Positions 1-7,179 of a stretch of 27,923 nucleotides of DNA are shown here, in pieces. This DNA comes from Bacteroidota bacterium. GTDB lineage: Bacteria; Bacteroidota; Ignavibacteria; UBA10030; F1-140-MAGs086. Under the pieces are notes generated by a model that was given only the letters and a program-made list of their open reading frames with translations, made no database searches and was not told where the DNA came from. The stretch is taken from positions 1-27,923 of the forward strand of contig SXSO01000154.1 of the NCBI GenBank assembly GCA_005792205.1. Reading direction: 5' to 3'. Made by a program: the position numbers and the translations under genes. Position 1 is the stretch's first letter. Each line of letters starts with the position of its first letter.

Positions 1-138
1 CTTAATTTTCGTCTCGGATGACTATATTTGTGCGCGATTTGATTACATTTTCACGAAAATAGAGTGTATTTTTGCAAAAGTAATATCATTTTGGTCAAAA
101 GTATCGTCTTCCGACGAGTAAAAACACTCTTCTTTTGG
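1..138 (+). repeat. Dispersed intergenic element, copy 1
   Basis: This stretch matches 24378-24514. The core 56-115 aligns with 24433-24492 with one substitution (T92 against C). After a one-base insertion at 116 or 117, a further 20-21 bases are identical. The copy contains a -7-like box TATATTTG (23-30), an imperfect stem (AGAGTGT...TTTTGC at 61-75 with GTAAAAACACTCT at 118-130), the heptamer AAAAGTA twice at 21-bp spacing (76-82 and 97-103), and a small perfect hairpin TCGTC-TTCC-GACGA (104-117). No ORF explains the conservation. It could be a small RNA gene, a protein-binding regulatory element or a miniature mobile repeat. The left boundary may lie outside the window. Confidence 0.8.
23..30 (+). 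promoter_or_regulatory. Putative Bacteroidota-type -7 box in repeat copy 1
   Basis: TATATTTG fits the Bacteroidota -7 consensus TAnnTTTG, and it is preserved in both repeat copies although the flanking bases differ. The -33 position would fall at the first bases of the window (CTTAA), so it cannot be judged. A transcript would start near position 37 and run rightwards through the conserved stem toward the 3' end of the opposing pta gene. Confidence 0.4.
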
Positions 139-228
139 TAAAAAATGCTTCAAAATTTTGCAAATCAAATCCAAAAAAAGATAAACATTTGTTTGTTTTT
201 AGAAACTATTTTTCAAATTTAAAGTTAT

Positions 229-1203
229 TTACATCACTGAATTTATTGCCGAAACATTTACAATATCATCTACTGAACATCCTCTTGATAAATCAAAAAA
301 TGGTTTTGAAAGCCCTTGAAGAATTGGACCAATTGCCGTCGCATTTGCCATTCGTTCGGCAAGTTTATACGCAATGTTTCCCGAATTCAAATCGGGAAAA
401 ATCAAAATATTAGCATCACCTTTAATGGAACTATTTTTACATTTTCTTTTTGCAATTTCAGGAACAATTGCACTATCCAATTGAAGTTCTCCATCGATAA
501 TAATTTTAGGAAATTTTTTTTTAACAAGTTCAGTTGCACAAATTATTTTTTCCAATGAAGAGTGTTTTGCACTTCCTTTTGTGGAAAAACTTAACATCGC
601 AACTTTTGGATTTTTTTGAAATAATTTTTTAAAACTATTTACACTTTGCACAACAATTTCAGATAATTGAACTTCATTTGGAGTTGGATTTACAGCACAA
701 TCTGAAAATAAAAAAATTTTTTCTTTAAGTAAAACTAAAAAAAAACTTGACATAATTGAACTATTTTTTTCAACACCAATTATTTCAATTCCTGCTCTAA
801 CAACATCACTTGTTGTGGAAAGTGAACCGCAAACTCCACCGTCAGCAAATTTTTTTTTCACCATCATTGCAGCAAAATAAAGTGGGTTTTCCATTTTTTT
901 TTTCGCATCACTTAAACTTATTCCTTTTTCTTTTCGCAAATTGTAATAAGTATTTGCAAATGAAATAAAATGTGGTGAAAGTTTATTATCTACAATTTCA
1001 ATACCACTCAATGAAATTGAATGTTTTTTTGCAAGTTGTTGAATTTGAATTTTATCTCCAACAAGAATTGGAACTGCAATTTTAACTTTTGAAATTTTTT
1101 TTACAGCAAATAATGTTCTCTCATCTAACGCATCTGGAAATACAATTCGGTTACAATTTTTTTTTGCTTTTGCGTAAAGTGATTTTAAAAAAAGTTTTTT
1201 CAT
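229..1203 (-). CDS. pta: Phosphate acetyltransferase
   Basis: Pta interconverts acetyl-CoA plus phosphate and acetyl phosphate plus CoA, in the cytoplasm. The 324-residue length matches the short single-domain form (about 325-335 residues), without the N-terminal regulatory domains of the long enterobacterial form. Family landmarks visible are VFPDALDERT near the N terminus, GSLSTTSDVVRAG in the middle, AMLSFSTKGSA, DGELQLDSAIVPEIA, and the C-terminal run GPILQGLSKP followed by DLSRGCSVDDIVNV. The ATG start lies directly before the conserved region. It is transcribed divergently from miaB with almost no space between. The usual partner, acetate kinase, is not in the window. The coding strand has very long A runs (Lys-Lys codons). 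A related phosphate butyryltransferase is the main alternative, but the C-terminal signature favours Pta. Confidence 0.93.
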   Translation of the reverse strand: MKKLFLKSLYAKAKKNCNRIVFPDALDERTLFAVKKISKVKIAVPILVGDKIQIQQLAKKHSISLSGIEIVDNKLSPHFISFANTYYNLRKEKGISLSDAKKKMENPLYFAAMMVKKKFADGGVCGSLSTTSDVVRAGIEIIGVEKNSSIMSSFFLVLLKEKIFLFSDCAVNPTPNEVQLSEIVVQSVNSFKKLFQKNPKVAMLSFSTKGSAKHSSLEKIICATELVKKKFPKIIIDGELQLDSAIVPEIAKRKCKNSSIKGDANILIFPDLNSGNIAYKLAERMANATAIGPILQGLSKPFFDLSRGCSVDDIVNVSAINSVM

Positions 1204-1218
1204 TTTTAGAAAAATGTT

Positions 1219-2655
1219 TTGAGTAAATATATCATTTTACAAAATAAAAAATTTAAGTTTGATAAAAATTTCATTTTTAAGTATTTTTACAACCAATTTT
1301 TTAAATACAATCTAAATCCAACTTTGGAAACTCGAAAAAAAAATATTTATATTGAAACTTATGGATGTCAAATGAATTTGGCAGATAGTGAAGTTGTAAA
1401 ATCCATAACAAAATTAAATGGATTTGATTTCACTTCAAATATGAAAGATGCTGATATAATTTTAGTCAATACTTGTAGTGTAAGAGATAATGCCGAACAA
1501 AGAATTATTGGACGACTTGGAGATTTCAAACATTTGAAACAATCAAATCCAAATCTTGTTGTTGGAGTTATGGGATGTATGGCAGAACGTCTTCGCAATG
1601 ATTTAACTGATACAAATATAAATTCTTTGAATAAAATTATAGATATTGTAGTTGGTCCAGATGAATATAGAAAACTTCCTGAACTTATTGAAAATGCTTT
1701 TGTCGGAGAAAAAGGAGTTGCAGTTCGTCTTTCGCGAGTTGAAAATTATGATGATATAATTCCATATCGCGAAGATGGAATTGCTGCATTCATAAGTGTT
1801 ATGAGAGGATGTGATAAGTTTTGCACATTTTGTGTAGTTCCATTTACAAGAGGAAGAGAAAGAAGTAGAACTGTTCAAAGTGTTGTTAAAGAAGTTGAAG
1901 AACTTGCAAAAAGAAATTTTAGAGAAGTAACTCTTCTCGGTCAAAATGTAAATTCATTTTCAGATGGAGAAAATGATTTCAGTGATTTGCTTCAAAGTGT
2001 TGCAAATGTAGATAAAAAAATGCGAGTTCGGTTTACAACATCACATCCGCAAGATATGAGTGATAAACTTATTTCTACGATTGCAAAAAATGAAAACATT
2101 TGTAATTTCATTCATCTTCCTGTTCAATCTGGTTCAGATAGAATTTTAGAATTGATGAATAGAACTTATGACAGCAAACATTATTTCAATCTGATAAAAA
2201 AAATTAAAAATGAAATTCCAACTGCAGTTCTTTCTACTGATATAATTATAGGATTTCCAACAGAGACAGAAGATGATTACAAATCAACAGTTGAACTTAT
2301 GCAAGAAGTTCAATACGATGGAGCATTTATGTTTAACTATTCTCCTCGCGAAAACACAAAAGCATATTTGATGGAAGATGATGTTCCATTTGAAATTAAA
2401 ACAAGAAGATTGAATGAAATCAATGAAATGCAAAGAGCAATTTCACTTTTGAAAAACCAAAAAGACATTGGAAAAGTAGAAGAAGTTTTAGTTGAAGACG
2501 AAAGTAAAAAATCAGAAAATTTTTTGAGAGGAAGAACTGATGGAAATAAAATGGTGATATTTCCAAAAGAAGATGGAATAAAAATTGGAGATTATATTCA
2601 AATAAAAATTGAAAGAGTAAATTCTGCAACTCTTTTCGGAGAAAAAATAAAATGA
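1219..2655 (+). CDS. miaB: tRNA-2-methylthio-N6-dimethylallyladenosine synthase (MiaB)
   Basis: MiaB is a radical-SAM methylthiotransferase that adds the 2-methylthio group to i6A37 of tRNAs reading UNN codons. The N-terminal methylthiotransferase domain has the three auxiliary-cluster cysteines C50 (YGCQMN), C86 (NTCSVRDNAEQR) and C120 (MGCMAER). The radical-SAM triad is C198, C202 and C205 in RGCDKFCTFC. A TRAM-like domain closes the protein. The long form starts at a TTG (1219), but the first ~35 residues are Lys/Phe/Asn-rich with no family match. A TTG at 1324 (METRKKN...) would begin nine residues before the conserved core, as in typical MiaB, and would leave room for a promoter, so 1324 is the likelier start. 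The stop overlaps the next gene's ATG. YGCQMN and NTCSVR favour MiaB over the relatives MtaB and RimO. Confidence 0.93.
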   Translation: MSKYIILQNKKFKFDKNFIFKYFYNQFFKYNLNPTLETRKKNIYIETYGCQMNLADSEVVKSITKLNGFDFTSNMKDADIILVNTCSVRDNAEQRIIGRLGDFKHLKQSNPNLVVGVMGCMAERLRNDLTDTNINSLNKIIDIVVGPDEYRKLPELIENAFVGEKGVAVRLSRVENYDDIIPYREDGIAAFISVMRGCDKFCTFCVVPFTRGRERSRTVQSVVKEVEELAKRNFREVTLLGQNVNSFSDGENDFSDLLQSVANVDKKMRVRFTTSHPQDMSDKLISTIAKNENICNFIHLPVQSGSDRILELMNRTYDSKHYFNLIKKIKNEIPTAVLSTDIIIGFPTETEDDYKSTVELMQEVQYDGAFMFNYSPRENTKAYLMEDDVPFEIKTRRLNEINEMQRAISLLKNQKDIGKVEEVLVEDESKKSENFLRGRTDGNKMVIFPKEDGIKIGDYIQIKIERVNSATLFGEKIK

Positions 2656-3797
2656 CAGCAGAAGAACTTCAACAAAAATGTGGTTTGATAGGAGAAACTT
2701 TTGAAATAAAAGAAATTGTAAATACAATTCTTCAAGTTGCACCAACTGATCTTACAATTTTAATTACCGGAGAAAGTGGACCAGGAAAAGAAGTTATTGC
2801 AAAAGCAATTTATTTGGCAAGTAAAAGATCAAATCAAAATTTGGTTTCAGTAAATTCTGGAGCAATTCCCGAAGGAATTATCGAAAGTGAACTTTTTGGA
2901 CACGAAAAAGGATCATTTACTGGAGCAAGTGAAATGCGAAAAGGATATTTTGAACTTGCACATAACGGAACAATTTTTCTTGATGAAATTGGAGAGATGC
3001 CAATTTCTACGCAAGTGAAATTTTTACGAATTCTTGAATCGGGAGAATTTATGCGAGTTGGTTCTTCTACTACAAAAAAAGTAGATGTGAGAATTATTGC
3101 TGCAACAAATAAAGATTTGGAACAAGAAGTTGCACAAAAAGAATTTCGTTCTGATTTATTTTATCGACTTCGTTCGGTAAATATAAAAATTCCACCTCTT
3201 CGCAATAGACGAGATGATATTCCACTTCTTATGAATTTTTTTTCAAATGAAATTGCAAAAAAAAATTATATTACTTTTGAAGGATTTTCTGGAGAAGCAT
3301 ATCAACTTTTCAAAAATACAACTTGGAATGGAAACATACGAGAATTGCGAAACACACTTGAAAGCATAATTGTAGTTGAAAAGGGAAAAAAAATAGATTA
3401 TGAAATTGCAAAAAAATATATTTCTGAAAACGATTATGAAAATAGTTCTAAAAACCTTCCAATGGTTACAGGAAAAACAGTTGAGCAAGCAGAAAGAGAA
3501 ATTTTTTATCGTGTTTTACTTGACTTAAAATCAGAAATAATTTATTTGAGAAATTTGATTGAAGAAAATTTTGGCAAAGATAAGGATGGCAAATTTTTGC
3601 CAATCATTAAACATAAAAATGAAAGTGAAACTGAAACCGAAAACAAAATTCTCTCAATTGAAGAAACAATAAACAACACAATTGCAAAACTTTGGAACAA
3701 TTCAAAAAATAAAATGACAATCAAACAGATGGCAAAAATTTTAGGAATTTCTACAAGAACATTGGGAAATAAATTGCAAGAACTTGGTTTAAAATGA
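2652..3797 (+). CDS. Sigma-54-dependent AAA+ transcriptional activator, no sensor domain
   Basis: Bacterial enhancer-binding protein that would use ATP hydrolysis to open sigma-54 promoters. The AAA+ domain starts almost at residue 1, so there is no receiver, GAF or PAS domain. Walker A is GESGPGKE (40-47) and Walker B is FLDEIGEMP (D111, E112). The sigma-54-contacting loop reads GSFTGA (87-92) where the consensus is GAFTGA. An arginine-finger region (FRSDLFYRL) is present. A charged linker of about 70 residues leads to a C-terminal Fis-type helix-turn-helix (about 354-378: TIKQMAKILGISTRTLGNKL). It overlaps miaB and lptE by ATGA junctions, so translation is probably coupled. With no input domain, regulation must come from expression level or a partner protein. 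No convincing -24/-12 promoter was found in the intergenic regions inspected. Confidence 0.9.
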   Translation: MTAEELQQKCGLIGETFEIKEIVNTILQVAPTDLTILITGESGPGKEVIAKAIYLASKRSNQNLVSVNSGAIPEGIIESELFGHEKGSFTGASEMRKGYFELAHNGTIFLDEIGEMPISTQVKFLRILESGEFMRVGSSTTKKVDVRIIAATNKDLEQEVAQKEFRSDLFYRLRSVNIKIPPLRNRRDDIPLLMNFFSNEIAKKNYITFEGFSGEAYQLFKNTTWNGNIRELRNTLESIIVVEKGKKIDYEIAKKYISENDYENSSKNLPMVTGKTVEQAEREIFYRVLLDLKSEIIYLRNLIEENFGKDKDGKFLPIIKHKNESETETENKILSIEETINNTIAKLWNNSKNKMTIKQMAKILGISTRTLGNKLQELGLK

Positions 3798-4288
3798 AAC
3801 AATTTATTTTCTCTCACATTTTAATTTATTTTTTTTGCCTCACTTTTTTTGGATGCTATTCATTTACTGGTTCATCAATTCCAAAACATTTAAAGACAAT
3901 TTCTATTCCACTTGTAAATGATGAAAGTGGTTTTGGAGATCCGACATTAAAAGAAAAACTTACAAATAAATTAAAAGAAAAAATTTTGCAAGATAATAGT
4001 TTGCTAATTTCAGATAACCAAAATTTTGATTCCATATTAGAAGGAAAAATTTTAAGTGTTACAAATGAAGCATCAGTTATAAAAGCAGGAGAAAGAGTTT
4101 CTGAAAAAAAAGTTGTAATATCAGTTTCATTTTCATTCACAGATAAAATTTTAAAAAAGAAAGTTTGGGAAAAAACATTTTCCAATTTTGGTGTTTATGA
4201 AATCAATTCACCAATTGAAAATGCAATTGATGATGCAATTGAAAAAATGTCTGAAGATATAATTTTAGCAACAGTTTCAAATTGGTAA
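3794..4288 (+). CDS. lptE: LptE-like LPS-assembly lipoprotein
   Basis: The protein has a lipoprotein signal: charged start, hydrophobic stretch, and FFGC with the lipidated cysteine at about residue 21. The mature start CYSFTGSSIPKHLKTISIP, followed by DESGFGDPTLKEKLTNKL, matches the pattern of LptE-family proteins annotated in Bacteroidota/Chlorobiota. LptE plugs the LptD barrel and helps insert lipopolysaccharide into the outer membrane. The 164-residue length is normal for the family. The ATG overlaps the stop of the activator gene (ATGA), and the glycosyltransferase gene follows after 5 bases, which fits an envelope-biogenesis run. Family assignment rests on recalled sequence pattern, as LptE is poorly conserved. 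Another small outer-membrane lipoprotein is the alternative. Confidence 0.75.
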   Translation: MKQFIFSHILIYFFCLTFFGCYSFTGSSIPKHLKTISIPLVNDESGFGDPTLKEKLTNKLKEKILQDNSLLISDNQNFDSILEGKILSVTNEASVIKAGERVSEKKVVISVSFSFTDKILKKKVWEKTFSNFGVYEINSPIENAIDDAIEKMSEDIILATVSNW

Positions 4289-4293
4289 TTTTA

Positions 4294-5790
4294 ATGACAA
4301 GTAATATAGAGACAATAATTCTTACATCGTATTTTATTTCGCTTTGTATTTTATTTGTGTTTGGACTTCATGGTTTTATAATGGTCTATCATCATTTAAA
4401 AAATAAAGAAAAAGAAGACCTTACTTTTTTAAATTTAGAAAATGAAAATAATATTCCAACGGTTACAATTCAACTTCCTCTTTACAATGAACTTTATGTA
4501 GCATCTCGCATAATTGATTCAACTTGTAAAATTGAATATCCAAAAGATAAACTTGAAATTCAAGTATTAGATGATTCTACAGATGAAACTATAAACATAG
4601 TTGAAGAACAAGTTTTACACTATCAAAAACTTGGATTTGATATAAAACATATCAGAAGAAATTCAAGAGATGGTTTTAAAGCAGGTGCTTTAAAATACGG
4701 ATTGGAATTTGCGAAAGGAGAATTTGTTGCGATTTTTGATTCTGATTTTATTCCTAAAAAAGAATTTTTACTTGCTACAATTCCATACTTTCAAGATGAA
4801 AAAATTGGAATGGTGCAAACTCGTTGGGAACACTTGAACGATGAAATTTCACTTTTAACAAAAGCACAAGCAATGGCTTTGGATGGACATTTTGTTATGG
4901 AACAAAATGTGAGAAATAAATCGGGATATTTTATTAACTTCAATGGAACTGGTGGAGTGTGGAGAAAAAGTTGTATTATTGATGCAGGAAATTGGGAAGC
5001 GGATACAATTACAGAAGATTTAGATTTAAGTTATAGAGCACAAATGAAAGGATGGAAATTTAGATTTTTAAAAAATTTCACTTCGCCATCTGAACTTCCT
5101 GCAGAAATAAATGCGTTAAAAGCCCAACAATTTCGTTGGACAAAAGGTGCTGTTGAAGTTGCTCACAAACTTCTTTTTAAAGTTTGGAAATCAAATACTG
5201 TTTCACTTGACCAAAAAATTCATTCTACATTTCATTTGACAAATAATATTGTATTTCCATTTATTTTACTTACAGGAATTTTAAATGTTCCAATTGTTTT
5301 CATTAAACATCAAGGAGCATTTGATAATTATTTTGCTGTGATGTCTTTTTTTACGCTTTCTTTTGTTGGTTCATTTATGTTTTATTTTTATGGACAAAAA
5401 GAAATTTATAAAGATTGGCGAAAAAGAATTTTACTTTTTCCTTTATTTATGGCGGGAAGTATGGGATTTGCCGTATCAAATACAAAAGCTGTAATTGAGG
5501 GATTCTTTAAAAAGAAAAGTGAATTTGTGCGAACTCCAAAATATAATTTAACTAATGAAACCGCTTTGGAAAGAAAGAAAAAATTATCTCAAAGTAAATA
5601 TGCTCAAAAGATTTCTTTACTTGTTATAATTGAATTTATATTGGCAATTTATTTTACTATTGGAATTGCTATTTCAATTTATTATGTTGAACTTTCAGCA
5701 CTTCCATTTCAAATACTGTTCTTTTCCGGATTTGGTTTTAGTTCATTTCTTTCAATCAAACATTTTTTTGAAACAAAAAAAATCAAATAA
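4294..5790 (+). CDS. Processive family 2 glycosyltransferase, membrane-bound (cellulose synthase-like)
   Basis: Inner-membrane GT2 enzyme likely to polymerise a beta-linked polysaccharide from a nucleotide sugar. The catalytic signature is complete: DDS (93-95), DSD (149-151), TED (240-242) and QQFRW (278-282, the Q-x-x-R-W motif). One N-terminal membrane helix (about 6-32) and several C-terminal ones (about 315-490) surround the cytosolic catalytic domain, as in CslA/CESA-like enzymes. The product cannot be deduced; mannan- or glucan-type polymers or a lipid-linked glycan are possible. A TTG at 4282 extends the frame by four residues and overlaps lptE, but the ATG at 4294 is preferred because a clean hydrophobic N terminus follows. 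No PilZ domain or BcsB-like partner is present here. Confidence 0.88.
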   Translation: MTSNIETIILTSYFISLCILFVFGLHGFIMVYHHLKNKEKEDLTFLNLENENNIPTVTIQLPLYNELYVASRIIDSTCKIEYPKDKLEIQVLDDSTDETINIVEEQVLHYQKLGFDIKHIRRNSRDGFKAGALKYGLEFAKGEFVAIFDSDFIPKKEFLLATIPYFQDEKIGMVQTRWEHLNDEISLLTKAQAMALDGHFVMEQNVRNKSGYFINFNGTGGVWRKSCIIDAGNWEADTITEDLDLSYRAQMKGWKFRFLKNFTSPSELPAEINALKAQQFRWTKGAVEVAHKLLFKVWKSNTVSLDQKIHSTFHLTNNIVFPFILLTGILNVPIVFIKHQGAFDNYFAVMSFFTLSFVGSFMFYFYGQKEIYKDWRKRILLFPLFMAGSMGFAVSNTKAVIEGFFKKKSEFVRTPKYNLTNETALERKKKLSQSKYAQKISLLVIIEFILAIYFTIGIAISIYYVELSALPFQILFFSGFGFSSFLSIKHFFETKKIK

Positions 5791-5828
5791 GAATTTTTAT
5801 CTTTAACAACTTTTTTTCACTTTAAAAT

Positions 5829-5832
5829 GAGG
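5829..5832 (+). promoter_or_regulatory. Shine-Dalgarno-like site for the first M16 peptidase
   Basis: GAGG followed by T lies six bases before the ATG at 5839. Most genes here lack any Shine-Dalgarno sequence, so this site helps fix the start. Confidence 0.5.
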
Positions 5833-5838
5833 TAAATT

Positions 5839-7179
5839 ATGTTCTATATTAGAATTGCTTTTGTAATTTTATTTTTATTAAACTTAAAAACTATGTCTCA
5901 AAATAAATCAAAAATTTTTCCATACAAAGTAAATGAATTTACATTGAGTAACGGCTTAAAAGTAATTTCAATTCCTTATGATAGCAAAGGAATTGTTGCC
6001 TATTACACAGTTGTAAGAACCGGTTCTCGCAATGAAGTTGAAGATGGAAAATCTGGATTTGCACATTTCTTTGAACATATGATGTTTCGTGGAACTGAAA
6101 AATATTCTACAAAAGCATATAATGAAATTGTAAAAAAACTTGGAAGCGATGCGAATGCTTTTACAACGGACGATTGGACTTGTTATCATCTTGTTGCAAG
6201 TTCATCTGCTTTAGAAACAATTATGGATATTGAAAGTGATAGATTTCAAAACTTAAAATATTCTGTGGAAGGGTTTAAAACAGAATCTGGTGCAATTCTT
6301 GGAGAGTATAATAAAAGTTATTCAAATCCAATTATGACAATGTTTGAGAAAATGCAAGAAGCCGCATTTACAACTCACACATATAAACATACAACAATGG
6401 GATTTTTGAAAGACATTCAAGATATGCCAAATCAATATGAATATAGTTTGCAATTTTTTGATAGATATTATCGTCCTGAAAATTGTATCGTAGTTGTTGT
6501 TGGAGATTTTGACCAAAGTAAGTTGGAACTTCTTGCAAATAAATATTATGGAAATTGGATGAGAGGAAATTTTAATGTGGAAATTCCAAATGAGCCACAA
6601 CAAACTGAACCAAAATTTGTGGATATGAAATGGAATTCTAAAACTCTTCCAATGCTTATGATTGGATTTCATTCTCCTGCATTTAGCGATTCAGAAATTG
6701 ATATGCCAACAATGGATTTAATTTCGCAACTTTATTTTTCTGAAAATTCAAAACTATTTCAAAAACTTGTAATTGAAGAACAACTTGTAGAATTTGTTGA
6801 AGGAAGTGGAAGTGATAATCGTGATCCATCAATGTTTATTGTATTGACAAGAGTAAAAGATAAATCCAATATAGAAAAAGTAAAAGAAGAAATTTCAAAA
6901 ACAATTGAAGAAATAAAAACAAATCCTGTTTCAAAAGAAGAACTTGAAAAAGTAAAATCACATTTGAAATATAGTTTTGCAATGCGAATGAACACTCCTG
7001 ATGCAATCGCAAATACACTTTCTCACTATCTTCAACTTACAGGAAACTATGAAAGTTTAAATCGTGTATATGAATTATATGAAAAAATTACAGCAGATGA
7101 CATTATAAGAATTGCACAAAAATATCTTACACTAAATAATTCCACTACACTTACTCTAACTGAGGAGGAAACAAAATGA
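5839..7179 (+). CDS. M16 family zinc peptidase, catalytic subunit, exported
   Basis: Zinc metalloprotease of the pitrilysin/processing-peptidase family (M16B type), probably degrading peptides in the periplasm. An N-terminal signal-like hydrophobic segment (about residues 3-17) precedes the first M16 domain. The inverted zinc motif HFFEH sits at 76-80, with H76 and H80 as ligands and E79 as the catalytic base. The third ligand is E156 in ILGEYNKSY, 76 residues after H80 as the family requires. The protein ends with the second M16 half (about 190-440). Its length of 446 residues is one protomer of a two-gene enzyme. Its stop overlaps the ATG of the inactive partner gene. Confidence 0.92.
   Translation: MFYIRIAFVILFLLNLKTMSQNKSKIFPYKVNEFTLSNGLKVISIPYDSKGIVAYYTVVRTGSRNEVEDGKSGFAHFFEHMMFRGTEKYSTKAYNEIVKKLGSDANAFTTDDWTCYHLVASSSALETIMDIESDRFQNLKYSVEGFKTESGAILGEYNKSYSNPIMTMFEKMQEAAFTTHTYKHTTMGFLKDIQDMPNQYEYSLQFFDRYYRPENCIVVVVGDFDQSKLELLANKYYGNWMRGNFNVEIPNEPQQTEPKFVDMKWNSKTLPMLMIGFHSPAFSDSEIDMPTMDLISQLYFSENSKLFQKLVIEEQLVEFVEGSGSDNRDPSMFIVLTRVKDKSNIEKVKEEISKTIEEIKTNPVSKEELEKVKSHLKYSFAMRMNTPDAIANTLSHYLQLTGNYESLNRVYELYEKITADDIIRIAQKYLTLNNSTTLTLTEEETK
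7162..7168 (+). promoter_or_regulatory. Strong Shine-Dalgarno site for the second M16 peptidase
   Basis: GAGGAGG ends seven bases before the ATG at 7176, inside the 3' end of the first M16 gene. It is the clearest ribosome-binding site in the window and would support near-equal synthesis of the two subunits. Confidence 0.65.

Noticed and set aside
1..138. Repeat copies as a CRISPR, tRNA, 6S RNA or known riboswitch
   Set aside because: There are only two copies 24 kb apart, with no spacer array, no tRNA cloverleaf, no 6S-like central bubble that could be drawn, and no riboswitch consensus recognised.
135..413. Open frame of 92 codons on the plus strand at the left edge
   Set aside because: Most of it is antisense to the well-supported 3' part of pta, its start lies just after the repeat element, and the translation has no recognisable motif.
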